From: Streptococcus sp. oral taxon 061
GTDB taxonomy: Bacteria; Bacillota; Bacilli; Lactobacillales; Streptococcaceae
Assembly: GCF_013394695.1 (NCBI RefSeq)
Contig: NZ_CP058258.1
Location: 144,001-208,000 of the forward strand
Length of the DNA stretch: 64,000 bases
Reading direction: 5' to 3'
Part shown: positions 8,605-20,962 of the stretch, piece after piece
How positions within the stretch are numbered: the stretch's first letter is position 1
Layout of the letters: every line of letters starts with the position of its first letter
The notes under the pieces: model-generated
Told to the model about the DNA's origin: nothing
The model's input: only the letters and a program-made list of their open reading frames with translations
Databases searched by the model: none
Position numbers and translations under genes: made by a program

Positions 8605-9861
8605 ATGTTAGGATTATTAACCTTTATCCTTGTTTTTGGAATTATCGTGGTGGTTCACGAGTTCGGACATTTCTACTTTGCTAAGAAGTCTGGAATTTTG
8701 GTTCGTGAATTTGCCATTGGTATGGGTCCGAAAATCTTTGCCCATATCGGGAAAGACGGGACTGCTTACACGATTCGTCTCCTACCGCTTGGTGGTTATG
8801 TCCGCATGGCAGGTTGGGGTGAAGATACCACAGAGATTAAGACAGGAACTCCTGTTAGTTTGACCTTAGCCGAAGATGGCAAGGTTAAGCGCATCAATCT
8901 TTCTGGTAAGAAGGTCGACCAAACGGCTCTTCCGATGCAAGTAACCCAGTTTGACTTTGAGGATAAACTCTTTATCACAGGTTTGGTCTTGGAAGAGGAA
9001 AAAACGTTCTCCGTAGACCATGATGCAACTATTGTGGAAGCTGATGGAACGGAAGTTCGTATCGCTCCGCTAGACGTTCAATATCAAAATGCAACTGTCT
9101 GGGGCAAATTGATTACCAACTTTGCAGGCCCCATGAATAACTTTATCCTAGGAGTTGTCGTCTTCTGGATTTTGATTTTCATGCAAGGTGGTGTTCGTGA
9201 TACACAAAGTAATAACTTTAGTATCATCCCTGATAGCGCGATAGCAAAAGTCGGCCTTGAAAATACGGCCCAAATCACTAAAGTCGGTTCACACGAAATC
9301 AGTAACTGGCAAGATTTGATTCAGGCAGTGGAAGCAGAGACCAAGGATAAAACAGCACCTGTTTTAGATGTGACAGTCTCTGAAAATGGAACTGAAAAAC
9401 AAGTCAGTGTGACACCTGAGGAAAGCCAAGGGCGTTATATTTTGGGTGTTCAACCGAGACTTAAATCGGATATCTGGTCTATGTTTGTAGGTGGATTCAC
9501 ATCTGCAGCTGACTCAGCTTTGCGCATTCTCAATGCCTTGAAAAACTTGATTTTCCAACCTGACTTGAATAAGTTAGGTGGACCTGTTGCAATCTTTAAG
9601 GCAAGTAGCGATGCTGCTAAAAATGGTCTTGAGAATGTTTTGTTCTTCTTGGCTATGATTTCTATCAATATCGGGATTTTCAACTTGATTCCTATCCCGG
9701 CACTTGATGGTGGGAAAATCGTGCTCAATATTATTGAAGCTATTCGCCGCAAACCACTGAAACAAGAAATTGAAACCTATGTTACTCTAGTTGGAGTTGT
9801 GATTATGGTTGTCTTGATGATCGCCGTTACATGGAACGACATCATGCGAACCTTCTTTTAA
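8605..9861 (+). CDS. eep: Site-2 intramembrane metalloprotease (RseP/Eep family)
   Basis: A 418-residue membrane protease. The HExxH zinc site is at residues 18-22 (HEFGH) in the first helix, a PDZ-like domain occupies the middle (about 180-280), and the third zinc ligand lies in [13 protein letters not shown] near residue 370. In streptococci Eep-type proteases trim lipoprotein signal peptides and process pheromone or SHP peptides and anti-sigma-like substrates; the substrates here cannot be read off. It follows cdsA by 21 bp with AAGGAAAGG upstream. Confidence 0.96.
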   Translation: MLGLLTFILVFGIIVVVHEFGHFYFAKKSGILVREFAIGMGPKIFAHIGKDGTAYTIRLLPLGGYVRMAGWGEDTTEIKTGTPVSLTLAEDGKVKRINLSGKKVDQTALPMQVTQFDFEDKLFITGLVLEEEKTFSVDHDATIVEADGTEVRIAPLDVQYQNATVWGKLITNFAGPMNNFILGVVVFWILIFMQGGVRDTQSNNFSIIPDSAIAKVGLENTAQITKVGSHEISNWQDLIQAVEAETKDKTAPVLDVTVSENGTEKQVSVTPEESQGRYILGVQPRLKSDIWSMFVGGFTSAADSALRILNALKNLIFQPDLNKLGGPVAIFKASSDAAKNGLENVLFFLAMISINIGIFNLIPIPALDGGKIVLNIIEAIRRKPLKQEIETYVTLVGVVIMVVLMIAVTWNDIMRTFF

Positions 9862-9868
9862 GAATTAG

Positions 9869-11731
<1,863 letters not shown>

Positions 11732-11746
11732 AATCTATAATCAGAA

Positions 11747-11789
11747 GAAAAACAAGACAAAAATGTAACTAGTTTTTGCCTTGTTTTTT
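11747..11789 (+). terminator. Terminator after proS
   Basis: An A/T-rich hairpin, AAACAAGaCAAAAA pairing with TTTTTGcCTTGTTT around a 9-nt loop, is followed by T residues. It begins 15 bases after the proS stop. Confidence 0.7.
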
Positions 11790-11839
11790 CTTTATAATGA
11801 GAGAAAGTAAACATTAAAAGCGTAAAAAGAGGTAGTACT

Positions 11840-13219
11840 ATGCTAAAATTTCCAAAGGATTTTGTCTGGGGTTCCTCAACTTCTGGACCACAGACAGAAG
11901 GACGAGTACCTGGTGACGGCAAGGGAGATAATCTCTGGGATTATTGGTATCAAGTAGAGCCAAATCGCTACTACAATGGGATTGGCCCAGATAAGACATC
12001 GACCTTCTATGAAAACTGGGAAAAGGATATCGAACTATTGTTAGAAACTGGCCACACAGCCTTTCGAACTTCTATCCAGTGGTCACGTATTTTCCCACAG
12101 GGTCGTGGAGCAGTCAATCCTCAAGGTGTGGCTTTCTACCGTCAGGTCTTTGAGGCCATCAAGGCCAAGGGCATTCGTCTCTTAGTCAATCTTTATCACT
12201 TTGACCTGCCTTTCGCCCTTCAAGAAGATGGGGATGGTTGGGAAAATAAAGCAACTATTAAGGCCTATGAAGACTATGCTCGTTTCTGTTTTGAAACTTA
12301 TGGAGACTTGGTTGACCAGTGGATTACCTTCAATGAGCCTATCGTTCCTGTAGAGTTTGGCTATTTCTATGATGCCCATTACCCTCATAAGGTAGATGCC
12401 AAAGCGGCAGTTAAGGTTGCCTATCATACCCAGCTAGCCAGCACTCTTGCAGTTAAGGCTTGTCATGAAGTCTTACCAGGCTCTAAGATTGGGATTGTCC
12501 TCAACTTGACACCAGCCTATCCACGTAGCCAACATCCTGCTGACGTGAAAGCTGCTCGTATTGCAGATCTCTTCCAGGCCCAATCTTTCCTAGATCCGTC
12601 TGTTTTAGGAACATATCCAGAAGAGTTAGTGGAAATTTTGTCTGAGCATGACTTGTTACCAGAATACACAACCGAAGAGTTGGAACTCATTCGTGAGAAC
12701 ACCGTTGACTTCCTAGGAGTCAACTACTATCAGCCTTTGCGTGTCATGGCGCCACGTTTTGCTAAGCATCCTGACAGCCCACTCTTGCCAGAGCATTTCT
12801 ATGAACCTTACGTGATGCCAGGTCGCAAGATTAATCCACACCGCGGTTGGGAAATCTACGAGCAAGGAATTTATGACATTGCCCAAAACATCAAAGAAAA
12901 CTATGGCAATATTGAGTGGATGCTGACTGAGAATGGGATGGGTGTTGAAGGTGAAGATAAATTCCGTGTGAATGGCATGATTCAGGACGACTATCGTATC
13001 GACTTTGTCAAAGGACATCTGCGTGAACTCCATCGTGCTATCGAAGACGGTGCCAACTGTAAAGGCTATTTGATCTGGACCTTTATTGATTGCTGGTCAT
13101 GGCTCAATAGTTACAAAAATCGCTATGGTTTGGTCGAGCTAGACTTAGAAACACAAGAACGTCGCCTGAAAAAATCCGGCCACTGGTTCAAAGAGCTCAG
13201 TGACAACAATGGGTTTTAA
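11840..13219 (+). CDS. Glycoside hydrolase family 1 (beta-glucosidase or 6-phospho-beta-glycosidase)
   Basis: A 459-residue (alpha/beta)8-barrel retaining glycosidase. The acid/base glutamate lies in WITFNEP (about residue 170) and the nucleophile in LTENGMG (about residue 370). Near the C-terminus, CWSWLNSYKNRYG has Ser where true glucosidases have Glu, and keeps the Tyr used by 6-phospho-glycosidases, but the phosphate-binding Lys is one position early. It is therefore probably a phospho-glycosidase relative with an altered pocket. It has its own -10 TATAAT (11793-11798) and no PTS gene beside it. Cytoplasmic; no signal peptide. Confidence 0.9.
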   Translation: MLKFPKDFVWGSSTSGPQTEGRVPGDGKGDNLWDYWYQVEPNRYYNGIGPDKTSTFYENWEKDIELLLETGHTAFRTSIQWSRIFPQGRGAVNPQGVAFYRQVFEAIKAKGIRLLVNLYHFDLPFALQEDGDGWENKATIKAYEDYARFCFETYGDLVDQWITFNEPIVPVEFGYFYDAHYPHKVDAKAAVKVAYHTQLASTLAVKACHEVLPGSKIGIVLNLTPAYPRSQHPADVKAARIADLFQAQSFLDPSVLGTYPEELVEILSEHDLLPEYTTEELELIRENTVDFLGVNYYQPLRVMAPRFAKHPDSPLLPEHFYEPYVMPGRKINPHRGWEIYEQGIYDIAQNIKENYGNIEWMLTENGMGVEGEDKFRVNGMIQDDYRIDFVKGHLRELHRAIEDGANCKGYLIWTFIDCWSWLNSYKNRYGLVELDLETQERRLKKSGHWFKELSDNNGF

Positions 13220-13237
13220 GCAACTTTTTATATAGAT

Positions 13238-13290
13238 TCAAAAAACCATTGGGAATCAATTCTTTACGAGTTTTTCCAATGGTTTTTCTT
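13238..13290. terminator. Bidirectional terminator between GH1 gene and rhomboid gene
   Basis: AAAACCATTGGGAA (about 13240-13254) pairs with TTTTTCCAATGGTTTTT (about 13270-13287). A and T runs on both sides allow it to end both convergent transcripts. Confidence 0.8.
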
Positions 13291-13293
13291 GTT

Positions 13294-13968
13294 TTATAAT
13301 AATCCGATAAAAAGTAACAAAGCTGACAGAGCAATAAAGGCTAGGGTTGCTAGACCACGTTGGCCTGGGCTGTATATCTTTCTTTCGCCTCGAACTGGGA
13401 AGACGATAGCTAGTAATGCGCCACCGACAGCTCCACCTACGTGTCCAGCAAGGCTGATACCAGGCATTAAAACGCTACCTACTAGGTTGATGACTAAGAG
13501 GGAGAGGTAGGATTGCCCGAGCTGCTGGAGATAGGGATTGCGTGAAGCATAACGAAGAACGACAATAGAGGCGAACATCCCGTAGAGAGCAGTTGAAGCA
13601 CCTGCAGTAATAGCATTGGGACTAAAAACTAGGACAAAGAGATTTCCCATCATACCCGAAAGAAGGTAGATAAAGAAAAACTGTTTGGAGCCAAAGATTT
13701 GTTCCATTTGCCGTCCCAAGAAGTAAAGGGAAAGCATATTAACGAGAAAATGCTGTAAGCCAATGTGGACAAAGGTTGCGGAGAATAAGCGCCAGATTTG
13801 TTCAGGCATGGCCTTGATAGCAGGGGGATACACAGCTCCGAATTTATACAAGGTGGCTGCGCTGGTATAGTTGAAACCACTGGTTAGAAACATGAGTACA
13901 AAAATCAGGGTTGTCACGAGTAGAAAGAAGCTCGTGACAGGATAACGACGATCAAAAATTTCTTTCAT
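13294..13968 (-). CDS. Rhomboid family intramembrane serine protease
   Basis: A 224-residue polytopic membrane protease. The nucleophile Ser lies in AITAGASTALYGMFAS (GxSx motif) and the catalytic His in LAGHVGGAVGGALL; LQHFLVNMLSLYFLG supplies the conserved His/Asn segment of the second helix. The start at 13968 (MKEIFDRRYPV) is chosen since the upstream frame only overlaps the cyclo-ligase gene. The two coding regions overlap by 17 bp, so they are coupled. Its substrates are unknown. Confidence 0.95.
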   Translation of the reverse strand: MKEIFDRRYPVTSFFLLVTTLIFVLMFLTSGFNYTSAATLYKFGAVYPPAIKAMPEQIWRLFSATFVHIGLQHFLVNMLSLYFLGRQMEQIFGSKQFFFIYLLSGMMGNLFVLVFSPNAITAGASTALYGMFASIVVLRYASRNPYLQQLGQSYLSLLVINLVGSVLMPGISLAGHVGGAVGGALLAIVFPVRGERKIYSPGQRGLATLAFIALSALLLFIGLL

Positions 13969-14491
13969 AGATGAGTACCTCCTCAACTGGAATATCGTGT
14001 GGATCAGGATGGAAGTCCTGAATCTGACAAGGATAAAGTGTACTGATAGTGTTGCCTGGGAAATGCTCCAAGTAGCGATCGTAATAGCCACCACCGTAGC
14101 CAATTCGATAACCAGAAGGATTGAAAGCTAAACCAGGAACATGGATCAAGTCAATCTGAGACGGCTCAAAGACAATAGTTTTCCCCTGTGGTTCAAGAAG
14201 TCCAAAAGAATTTCTTTCGAGTTTCTCTGGTTCATATAGAACAAAGTCCATTTTCCCATGTGGATAGGTTTTGGGAATGAGGATAGTCTTTCCATCTTTT
14301 TGAGCTTCTTCAATGAGTCTAGCTGTCTGAAATTCATGAGGAAAAGACAGGTAAGTGGCGATGGTTTTTGCTTCCTTGTAGAAGGAATGTAGAAGTAGTT
14401 GCTCAGTCAACCAAGCGCCCATGACTTCCTTTTCTTCTTTGGATAGAGATTTGAGTTCTTGCAAGACCTGCTTGCGTAAGGCTTTTTTCAT
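13952..14491 (-). CDS. 5-formyltetrahydrofolate cyclo-ligase
   Basis: A 179-residue enzyme that converts 5-formyl-THF to 5,10-methenyl-THF using ATP, salvaging folate in the cytoplasm. Evidence is the N-terminal basic helix (MKKALRKQVLQELKSLS), the ATP-binding stretch KTILIPKTYPHGKMDF and the diagnostic GYRIGYGGGYYDRYL near residue 130-145. It sits between the M20 deacetylase gene (3-bp gap) and the rhomboid gene (overlap), all on the minus strand. Confidence 0.95.
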   Translation of the reverse strand: MKKALRKQVLQELKSLSKEEKEVMGAWLTEQLLLHSFYKEAKTIATYLSFPHEFQTARLIEEAQKDGKTILIPKTYPHGKMDFVLYEPEKLERNSFGLLEPQGKTIVFEPSQIDLIHVPGLAFNPSGYRIGYGGGYYDRYLEHFPGNTISTLYPCQIQDFHPDPHDIPVEEVLIYERNF

Positions 14492-14494
14492 TGT

Positions 14495-15625
14495 TTACTC
14501 CGCAGCTTTCTTGGCTAAAAAGCTTGATACAGCCTCAACACCGATAGCCAGAGCTTCTTCCTTAGGACTCATCTGTGGATGGTGAAGAGCATAAGGGCTG
14601 TCAATGCCAAGCCAGAACATGACACCAGGAACCTTAGAGAGAAGATAACCAAAGTCTTCTCCTGTCATGGCAGGTTCGATGTCGATTAGTTCAATGCCCT
14701 CTTTTTCATCAAAGAAAGTCATCAATTCCTGGGCTAATTTAGGGTTGTTTTCGACAGGTAGGTAACCTCCCTGCTTGAGTTCAACTTCCACATCCATATC
14801 AAAAGCAGCTGCGACACCTTCAGCGATGGCTTTGACACGTTTTTGTACCAATAGACTCATGCTATGTGTGAGAGCTCGAATGGTTCCATGTAAGAAGGCT
14901 GTATCAGCGATGACATTATTGGTTGTACCAGCTTGAAAAACACCGAAAGTGACGACAGCACCCTCGATAGGGTCGACATTACGACTGACAACCGACTGAA
15001 CTTGAGTGACAAAATAGCTAGCTGCAACCAGAGCGTCGTTTGCTTGATGTGGAAAGGCAGCGTGACCGCCTTTACCCTTGAAACGAATCTTGACTTCGCA
15101 AGTTCCTGCAAAGAGTGTATGGGTATTGGTCGCAATTTGTCCAACTTTTAAGTCTGGACGGACATGGAGTCCATAGAATTGGTCAGGCAACCAGTCGCCA
15201 AAGGCATCGTCTTCATACATGAGCATGCCGCCGGCTTCGTTTTCCTCGGCAGGTTGGAAGAGAAAGAGGAGATTGTTTTTGGGTTGGTTTTCTAGAGCAC
15301 GTTCGAGACTTCCAAGGGCAATGGTCATGTGAAAATCGTGTCCACAAGCATGCATGCGGTCTGGGTGTTGAGAGGCAAAAGGAAGGCCTGTTTGTTCAAC
15401 GATTGGGAGTCCATCAATATCTGTTCGCCAACCAATGGTACGTTCTGGCTGACTTCCCTGCAAGTAAACTAAAATACCTGTCTGCCAGGTCCGAATCTGA
15501 ACAAAATCCTTGCCAGCTGTTAATTTTTCAATGATGCTTAGTAAATAAGCTTGAGTCTTGAATTCTTCTAAACCAATCTCCGGAATTTGGTGAAGATCGC
15601 GTCGAGTTTGAATTAAATCTAACAT
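14495..15625 (-). CDS. N-acetyldiaminopimelate deacetylase (M20 family amidohydrolase)
   Basis: A 376-residue M20D metallohydrolase. It has [20 protein letters not shown], the metal-binding segment [10 protein letters not shown] (near residue 95-105), the EENEAGG region and the C-terminal [14 protein letters not shown] motif. M20D enzymes include hippuricase and aminoacylases, but the gene directly follows the tetrahydrodipicolinate acetyltransferase gene. That makes deacetylation of N-acetyl-LL-diaminopimelate in the acetyl branch of lysine synthesis the best call. Confidence 0.93.
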   Translation of the reverse strand: MLDLIQTRRDLHQIPEIGLEEFKTQAYLLSIIEKLTAGKDFVQIRTWQTGILVYLQGSQPERTIGWRTDIDGLPIVEQTGLPFASQHPDRMHACGHDFHMTIALGSLERALENQPKNNLLFLFQPAEENEAGGMLMYEDDAFGDWLPDQFYGLHVRPDLKVGQIATNTHTLFAGTCEVKIRFKGKGGHAAFPHQANDALVAASYFVTQVQSVVSRNVDPIEGAVVTFGVFQAGTTNNVIADTAFLHGTIRALTHSMSLLVQKRVKAIAEGVAAAFDMDVEVELKQGGYLPVENNPKLAQELMTFFDEKEGIELIDIEPAMTGEDFGYLLSKVPGVMFWLGIDSPYALHHPQMSPKEEALAIGVEAVSSFLAKKAAE

Positions 15626-15655
15626 ATCTAATTTCCTTCTACTGATACGAATAAA

Positions 15656-15682
15656 GAGGCTGGAAACATTTCCGCCTCTGTT
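15656..15682 (-). terminator. Hairpin between dapH and the deacetylase gene
   Basis: On the minus strand GAGGCGGAAA pairs with TTTCCaGCCTC and is followed by TTTATT. It may act as a partial terminator or processing site inside the lysine operon. Confidence 0.55.
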
Positions 15683-15687
15683 ACTAA

Positions 15688-16386
15688 TTACAAGGTGCGA
15701 AGCGCATCTTCTAGCGCTGTTTTTTGTTGGGTTTGGCTATCGATTTCTTTGATAACACGAGCTGGAACGCCTGCTACCACAACATTTTCTGGAACATCTT
15801 GAGTGACGATGGCACCTGCTGCAACAACAGCACCGCTACCGATTTGAACACCTTCGATAACCACAGCGTTAGCACCGATGAGGACATTGTCACCGACACG
15901 AACAGGCTCAGCGCTGGCTGGTTCGATAACACCTGCAAGAACAGCACCGGCACCGACGTGGCTATTTTTACCGACAATAGCACGTCCACCTAAAATAGCT
16001 CCCATATCAATCATAGTACCAGCTCCGATTTCTGCACCGATATTGATCACAGCTCCCATCATAATAACAGCGTTGTCGCCAATCTCAACCTGGTCACGGA
16101 TGATAGCGCCTGGCTCGATACGAGCATTGATATCACGTTTATCAAGGAGAGGCACAGCAGAGTTGCGAGCGTCTTGTTCAACAACATAGTCCTTGTTTTC
16201 TGTTAGTCCATCAAGAAGTGGAGCGATATCTTTCCAGTCTCCAAAGAGAACATTCCCAAGCTTGATAACAGAGACAGGGATAGCTCCGGCAAGTTGTCCT
16301 TCAAAGGTCACTTTTATACTTGTCTTTTTCTCAGCATTTGCGATAAATTGGATAATTTCTTGGGCATTCATTTTTGTAGCAGTCAT
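15688..16386 (-). CDS. dapH: 2,3,4,5-tetrahydropyridine-2,6-dicarboxylate N-acetyltransferase
   Basis: A 232-residue left-handed parallel beta-helix enzyme that acetylates tetrahydrodipicolinate in the acetyl branch of lysine/DAP synthesis. The hexapeptide repeats run from about residue 85 to 190 ([40 protein letters not shown]), after the N-terminal DapH domain ([20 protein letters not shown]). The length is exactly family-typical. The promoter is an extended -10 TGGTAGAAT just upstream, downstream of the EamA terminator. The deacetylase gene follows. Confidence 0.96.
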   Translation of the reverse strand: MTATKMNAQEIIQFIANAEKKTSIKVTFEGQLAGAIPVSVIKLGNVLFGDWKDIAPLLDGLTENKDYVVEQDARNSAVPLLDKRDINARIEPGAIIRDQVEIGDNAVIMMGAVINIGAEIGAGTMIDMGAILGGRAIVGKNSHVGAGAVLAGVIEPASAEPVRVGDNVLIGANAVVIEGVQIGSGAVVAAGAIVTQDVPENVVVAGVPARVIKEIDSQTQQKTALEDALRTL

Positions 16387-16426
16387 TGATGTCTCCTCAC
16401 TCTTTGTAATGCTTACTATTCTACCA

Positions 16427-16452
16427 AAAAAGGCTTCAAAATTGAAGCCTTA
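16427..16452 (-). terminator. Terminator of the EamA gene
   Basis: AAGGCTTCAA / TTGAAGCCTT followed by T's on the minus strand. The stem begins inside the stop codon of the EamA gene. Confidence 0.85.
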
Positions 16453-17382
16453 AGTGTTAAAAGAAGATTCTTTCAGTTTGTCCTTTGATTCTTCGATGGA
16501 TAAGAAGATCATGGGAATAATAATCAAAATCATAGCTAATAGCAAGTAGCCATCCAAGACCAGACCTAGAAATAGAACGCTTAGAATAGCAGAGGATAGA
16601 GGTTCGCTAGCACTGACGGCCGATACCACCAATGGGGATACCAGAGAGACAGCCTTCATGGATAGGAAAAAGGCAAAAGCTGTTCCCAAAAAGGCAATGG
16701 TCAAACAAATCAAGATGCTCACCCAATCCAGTTGAAAACTAATTCTATATACGGGGTAGAGAAAATTACTAAAGAGTCCAGCTAGCATCATTCCCCAGCC
16801 AACAGTTGGCACAAAACCGTATTTTCGAGCAAATGGTTGGGGTAAGATGACATTAAACATAACCCCTAGGGCACTGAGAAGTCCAGTTAGTAAGGCGATA
16901 GGAGTGATGGATAACTTAGAAAGATCGCCTTTGGTAGCCATCAAAAATACTCCAAGCATAGCAGTTAAAACATAGAAGCTTGCTTTTTTAGAAGCTTTTT
17001 TCTTGTAGATGATGCGGTTGTATATGAGAATGAAAACAGGACTGATAAATTGTAGGATAGTTGCCGTTGTTGCATTAGAGTACTCTACACAAAGATAGAA
17101 GAAATACTGAACGGAGAAGATTCCTAAGATGGCATAAGCCAGAAAAGGCAGGTAGTTTTTGCGCTTTCTCCAGATATCAAATAGCTGTGAGCGGAACTTA
17201 AAGCTAGAAAAGATAAGTACGAAACCACCTGCAAGACTTAGTCGCATAGAAGTGATCCAACCAGAGGAGACTGGATAATGCGTAAAGAAGAATTCTCCTA
17301 AAATGCCACAAATACCCCATATTAATCCAGATAGGAGGGAGTAAATGGTTCCCTTGAAAATATTTTTTTGATAGTAATTCAT
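16450..17382 (-). CDS. EamA/DMT family transporter
   Basis: A 310-residue membrane protein with ten predicted helices in two EamA repeats. The first repeat opens GTIYSLLSGLIWGICGILGEFFFTHYP, the second near YVLTAMLGVFLMATKGD, and the last repeat ends SLVSPLVVSAVSASEPLSSA. DMT members export amino acids, nucleosides or other metabolites; the substrate here is unknown. It lies 42 bp downstream of pbp1b on the same strand and could be co-transcribed. Confidence 0.9.
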   Translation of the reverse strand: MNYYQKNIFKGTIYSLLSGLIWGICGILGEFFFTHYPVSSGWITSMRLSLAGGFVLIFSSFKFRSQLFDIWRKRKNYLPFLAYAILGIFSVQYFFYLCVEYSNATTATILQFISPVFILIYNRIIYKKKASKKASFYVLTAMLGVFLMATKGDLSKLSITPIALLTGLLSALGVMFNVILPQPFARKYGFVPTVGWGMMLAGLFSNFLYPVYRISFQLDWVSILICLTIAFLGTAFAFFLSMKAVSLVSPLVVSAVSASEPLSSAILSVLFLGLVLDGYLLLAMILIIIPMIFLSIEESKDKLKESSFNT

Positions 17383-17424
17383 ATAAAAGTCGAGTTAGGT
17401 GACATACTCTTGATAATAGGTATG

Positions 17425-19917
17425 TTAGCGTTGGGATCTATTCGAAGAAGAGCTGTTATTATTTTTATCTTTATCTTTATCCTTATCCTTATCCTTATCT
17501 TTGTCCTTGTCCTTGTCTTTATCTTTGTTGTCTTGTTTTATTAAATTTCCAACAATCGTATTCCAAGCTTTTTGGTAATCAGAGTCACTACCACCAATAG
17601 CAAATCGGTAGGTAGTAGTCGGAGCACCAGCTTGGTTAGCCCAGTAACTTGTTACCATTTCTCCAGTAACGTCAATCTCTTTGCCGTTGATAGTGACCTT
17701 ACCAGGCTTCTGTCCAGTAGACTTAAGGACTTGAGAAGATGTTACACTTGAATCAAGGCTGAAACGCTCAGTTCCCCAAGCAGAAGGAGAAGCTTGTTGA
17801 ATAGCGTTTACGAGGTGGGCCATATACTTAGCATTACGATAATATGCGCCTTTGGCTAACGGACTGTTATCATCATGACCAATCCAACCACCAAGAGTCA
17901 ATCGAGGCGTTGAAAGCATGAGCCACATATCGCCCTCCTCGTTGGTTGTACCAGTTTTCCCAATCCAATCAGCACCTGCTAGACTGGAATTTATGCTATA
18001 AAGATCGCTTTGGAAACTTGTAGTTATCCGGGATGAAAGTACATCTCTTAGTAGACTTTGCATAATGGTTGCAGTAGCTTTTGAGTAGACTTGAACAGGT
18101 TCGTCTTTATGTTCATAGATAACTTCTCCACTGCTTTTTTCGATTTTTGAAATCATGTATTTTTTATGGTAAACACCATTGTTGGCCAAGGTTTGGTATC
18201 CGTTTGTATGTTGAGCTACAGTAACTTCAATTCCTCCTCCCATAGGAAGACTTTCAATACCGTATTCTGGGATTTCATATCCCATTTTTTCCATATAGGA
18301 GCGGACATCAACTCCTTTTTCACGAAGCATACGATAAGTCCAGTAGGCCGGGATATTCCAGGAATAATTGAGAGCTTCCTTTAGGTTTATCATAGCTGTT
18401 CCCGGACTGTTGACGTGCATGATCGGAGTTCCGTTGGCAAAGTTCGTTGGATAGTTTGATAGGATGCTAGCACTTCCCATCAAGCCTTGGTCAATAGCAA
18501 TACCATAGGCTAAGATAGGTTTGGTGGTCGAAGCCGGAGATCGTTTTGTGTCAAAGGCGTGATTATTTTGATTGCTTTGGTAATCTCGTCCTCCTACAAA
18601 TCCTATGATGGCTCCTGTTTTATTATCCATTAAGACATTTCCGACTTCAGGTTGACCACTACTATCATTTAGAAGGTAGCTATAGTTTGCCATTGCATTT
18701 TGCATTGCATTATGGATCGTTTTATCGATTGTAGTAGTGATACGGTAACCACCATTTTGAATTTCTTTTTCAGCCAATTCACGATAAGATTTCTGAATAG
18801 ATTCATTCTTAAGCTCTTGTTCGGAAACGTTATCTTTTTTGACCAGATAATCATACATGACATTAGTCGCTTCATCAAGTGCAGTGAAGTAAAGATAACC
18901 CTTAGCTGTTAGGTTTACACTTTCTGCTGGCAAGAAGTCTTGCTTAATGTCATATGCTATATAGGTTTCGTAGTCTTCCTGACTGAGCACTCCAGTTCTA
19001 TACATATTGTAAAGGACATCTTTGGAACGCTTGATTCCGAGTTCCATATCCTCTTCATTCTTCATCTCACCAGTCGCTTCATAAGGGGAGTAAGAGATAG
19101 GACTTTGTGGTAATCCTGCTATAAAGGCTGCCTGAGGGATTGTTAGCTGATTTGCATCAACCCCAAAAATACCTTTGGCTGCTTGTTGAGCCCCCGCAAT
19201 ATTTTGACCTTTATTGTTACGGCCAAATGGAGCGACGTTGAGATAGGTTGTCAAGATTTCATCCTTGCTCATTGCTCGCTCTAAAGCCAAGGCATCCACA
19301 ATTTCACTAGCTTTACGAGCGAGTGTAGGGGCATCACCAACAACTTGTTGTTTGATGAGCTGTTGTGTCAGAGTAGATCCACCGCTCGAAGAACCAAGAC
19401 CGATAAAGTTTCCTAGACTAGCACGAATAACAGCTTTAGGAACGACACCATTGTGTTCTGCAAAATGTTCATCCTCTGTTGCAACGATAGCCTGCTTGAG
19501 ATTATCTGAAATAGCGTCCGACGCAACAGATGTTCGCAGAAGATCGCTCTCAATAGCACCGATCATGGATCCGTCAGCATAGTAAATCTCAGAGATGGAT
19601 GAAATATCATTCACCTGTTTGATCAGATCCTCCGTCTGAGGAACGGTTACTTTGTCAAATAGAGAAACCGCATAACCGAAAACAACCCCAGTGCCCAAAA
19701 GTCCACCAAGAAAGGCGATGATAAAAAGGGTATTAAAGGTTGCCTTGATTCCCAATAAGATATTAGCAAAGATAGTCCAAATATTCGTTTTGGTTTGCTT
19801 TTTCTTTTTAGATTTTTTAGGACCACTTTTACCTAAATGTATATTTTTTAGTTTTGTTTTTAGGGACTGAAGGAAAGCCAGTCCTTTTTCTTTCATAGAT
19901 AATAATTTATTCTTCAT
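17425..19917 (-). CDS. pbp1b: Bifunctional class A penicillin-binding protein 1b
   Basis: An 830-residue peptidoglycan glycosyltransferase/transpeptidase. A basic cytoplasmic tail (about 1-50) precedes one membrane helix (about 55-85). The GT51 domain has [12 protein letters not shown] and [13 protein letters not shown]; the transpeptidase active site is S463-T-T-K, S519-W-N and K654-T-G-T-T, each three residues beyond the pneumococcal PBP1b positions. The ATG at 19917 is used; a GTG 12 bases upstream (19929) is possible. The C-terminus is unusual: (KD)10 then [12 protein letters not shown], where S. pneumoniae has a Ser-rich tail. Confidence 0.96.
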   Translation of the reverse strand: MKNKLLSMKEKGLAFLQSLKTKLKNIHLGKSGPKKSKKKKQTKTNIWTIFANILLGIKATFNTLFIIAFLGGLLGTGVVFGYAVSLFDKVTVPQTEDLIKQVNDISSISEIYYADGSMIGAIESDLLRTSVASDAISDNLKQAIVATEDEHFAEHNGVVPKAVIRASLGNFIGLGSSSGGSTLTQQLIKQQVVGDAPTLARKASEIVDALALERAMSKDEILTTYLNVAPFGRNNKGQNIAGAQQAAKGIFGVDANQLTIPQAAFIAGLPQSPISYSPYEATGEMKNEEDMELGIKRSKDVLYNMYRTGVLSQEDYETYIAYDIKQDFLPAESVNLTAKGYLYFTALDEATNVMYDYLVKKDNVSEQELKNESIQKSYRELAEKEIQNGGYRITTTIDKTIHNAMQNAMANYSYLLNDSSGQPEVGNVLMDNKTGAIIGFVGGRDYQSNQNNHAFDTKRSPASTTKPILAYGIAIDQGLMGSASILSNYPTNFANGTPIMHVNSPGTAMINLKEALNYSWNIPAYWTYRMLREKGVDVRSYMEKMGYEIPEYGIESLPMGGGIEVTVAQHTNGYQTLANNGVYHKKYMISKIEKSSGEVIYEHKDEPVQVYSKATATIMQSLLRDVLSSRITTSFQSDLYSINSSLAGADWIGKTGTTNEEGDMWLMLSTPRLTLGGWIGHDDNSPLAKGAYYRNAKYMAHLVNAIQQASPSAWGTERFSLDSSVTSSQVLKSTGQKPGKVTINGKEIDVTGEMVTSYWANQAGAPTTTYRFAIGGSDSDYQKAWNTIVGNLIKQDNKDKDKDKDKDKDKDKDKDKDKNNNSSSSNRSQR
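17466..17525 (-). repeat. Ten tandem hexamers encoding (Lys-Asp)10 at the PBP1b C-terminus
   Basis: Ten copies of a 6-bp unit (TATCTT, TATCCT, TGTCCT and TGTCTT on the + strand). Copy changes stay in frame, so length variation would alter the charged extracellular tail without breaking the gene. Confidence 0.95.
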
Positions 19918-19937
19918 TTCTTTCCTCACTCCTTATT

Positions 19938-19946
19938 ATTATACCA
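19938..19946 (-). promoter_or_regulatory. Extended -10 promoter of pbp1b
   Basis: Minus strand TG-g-TATAAT followed at once by the AAGGAG ribosome binding site, giving a very short leader. Confidence 0.7.
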
Positions 19947-20004
19947 TAAAAGCAATGATTGCAAGAAATTAGTCTTGGACGAGCTTTAGAGGGGGGTTAG
20001 GCAA

Positions 20005-20035
20005 CAAAAAAACCAGGTAAATTCAACCTGGTTTT
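20005..20035 (-). terminator. Terminator after galU
   Basis: AAAACCAGGTTG / CAACCTGG-type hairpin (minus strand AACCAGGT, loop, ACCTGGTT) with a seven-T tail, ten bases after the galU stop. Confidence 0.88.
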
Positions 20036-20044
20036 AAGGGTTTG

Positions 20045-20941
20045 TTATTCACCTGAAAGTTCTTTTCCAAGATCAATCAAGTAGTCTTTCAAGTGGTCTT
20101 TAACTTGAGGATGTTTGAGAGCGTATTCGATAGAAGTTTTCATAAATCCAAACTTATCTCCAACGTCATAACGTGAACCTTTAAATTCACGGGCGAATAC
20201 ACGTTGAGTTTTGTTGAGTGTATCGATAGCATCTGTTAGCTGGATTTCATTTCCGGCACCAGGTTTTTGATTTTCAAGAATACCGAAAATCTCAGGTGTG
20301 AGAAGGTAACGGCCGATGATGGCTAAATCACTTGGTGCGTCTTCAGGTGCTGGCTTTTCAACGAAGGTTTCAACACTGTAAAGTCCATCTTTTCCTTCGC
20401 CTTGAGGCGCGATAACACCGTAGGCAGAAACTTCTTCATGTGGGACAGGCATCACAGCGATAGTAGAAGCATGAGTTTGCTCATAGTCATTCATAAGTTG
20501 TTTGGTCAATGGAATAGCACTATCATCTGTGATATCCATGAGGTCATCTCCAAGCATGACCACAAAGGGTTCATTTCCAACGAAAGCTTTGGCTTGTAAA
20601 ACGGCATCTCCGAGTCCACGTGGGTGTGTTTGACGGATGAAGTGAAGGCGCATACCAGTTGTTTCGTCAACTAGTTTCAAAAGATCGGTTTTTCCTTTTT
20701 CCTTAAGGTTGTACTCTAGTTCAAAGTTTGAATCAAAATGGTCTTCGATAGATCGTTTTGATTTCCCTGTTACTACAAGAATATCCTCAATTCCAGACTT
20801 AAGGGCTTCTTCAACGATGAATTGAATAGTTGGCTTATCCACGATTGGCAACATTTCTTTGGCCAAGGCTTTGGTTGCTGGTAGGAAACGAGTTCCAAGT
20901 CCCGCAGCAGGGATAACAGCTTTTCTAACTTTTTGCTTCAT
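20045..20941 (-). CDS. galU: UTP-glucose-1-phosphate uridylyltransferase
   Basis: A 298-residue cytoplasmic enzyme making UDP-glucose for capsule, glycolipid and teichoic acid precursors. The nucleotidyltransferase signature is [21 protein letters not shown] (residues about 11-31), with [20 protein letters not shown] and the closing [13 protein letters not shown]. The ATG at 20941 ([11 protein letters not shown]) is chosen. It is 21 bp downstream of gpsA, forming the gpsA-galU operon known in streptococci. Confidence 0.97.
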   Translation of the reverse strand: MKQKVRKAVIPAAGLGTRFLPATKALAKEMLPIVDKPTIQFIVEEALKSGIEDILVVTGKSKRSIEDHFDSNFELEYNLKEKGKTDLLKLVDETTGMRLHFIRQTHPRGLGDAVLQAKAFVGNEPFVVMLGDDLMDITDDSAIPLTKQLMNDYEQTHASTIAVMPVPHEEVSAYGVIAPQGEGKDGLYSVETFVEKPAPEDAPSDLAIIGRYLLTPEIFGILENQKPGAGNEIQLTDAIDTLNKTQRVFAREFKGSRYDVGDKFGFMKTSIEYALKHPQVKDHLKDYLIDLGKELSGE

Positions 20942-20962
20942 GAGCATCCTTTCTAACGGTGA

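Noticed and set aside
17466..17525. CRISPR-like tandem repeat
   Set aside because: The 6-bp units are contiguous, in frame and encode Lys-Asp pairs in PBP1b. There are no spacers, and no CRISPR array was seen in the window.
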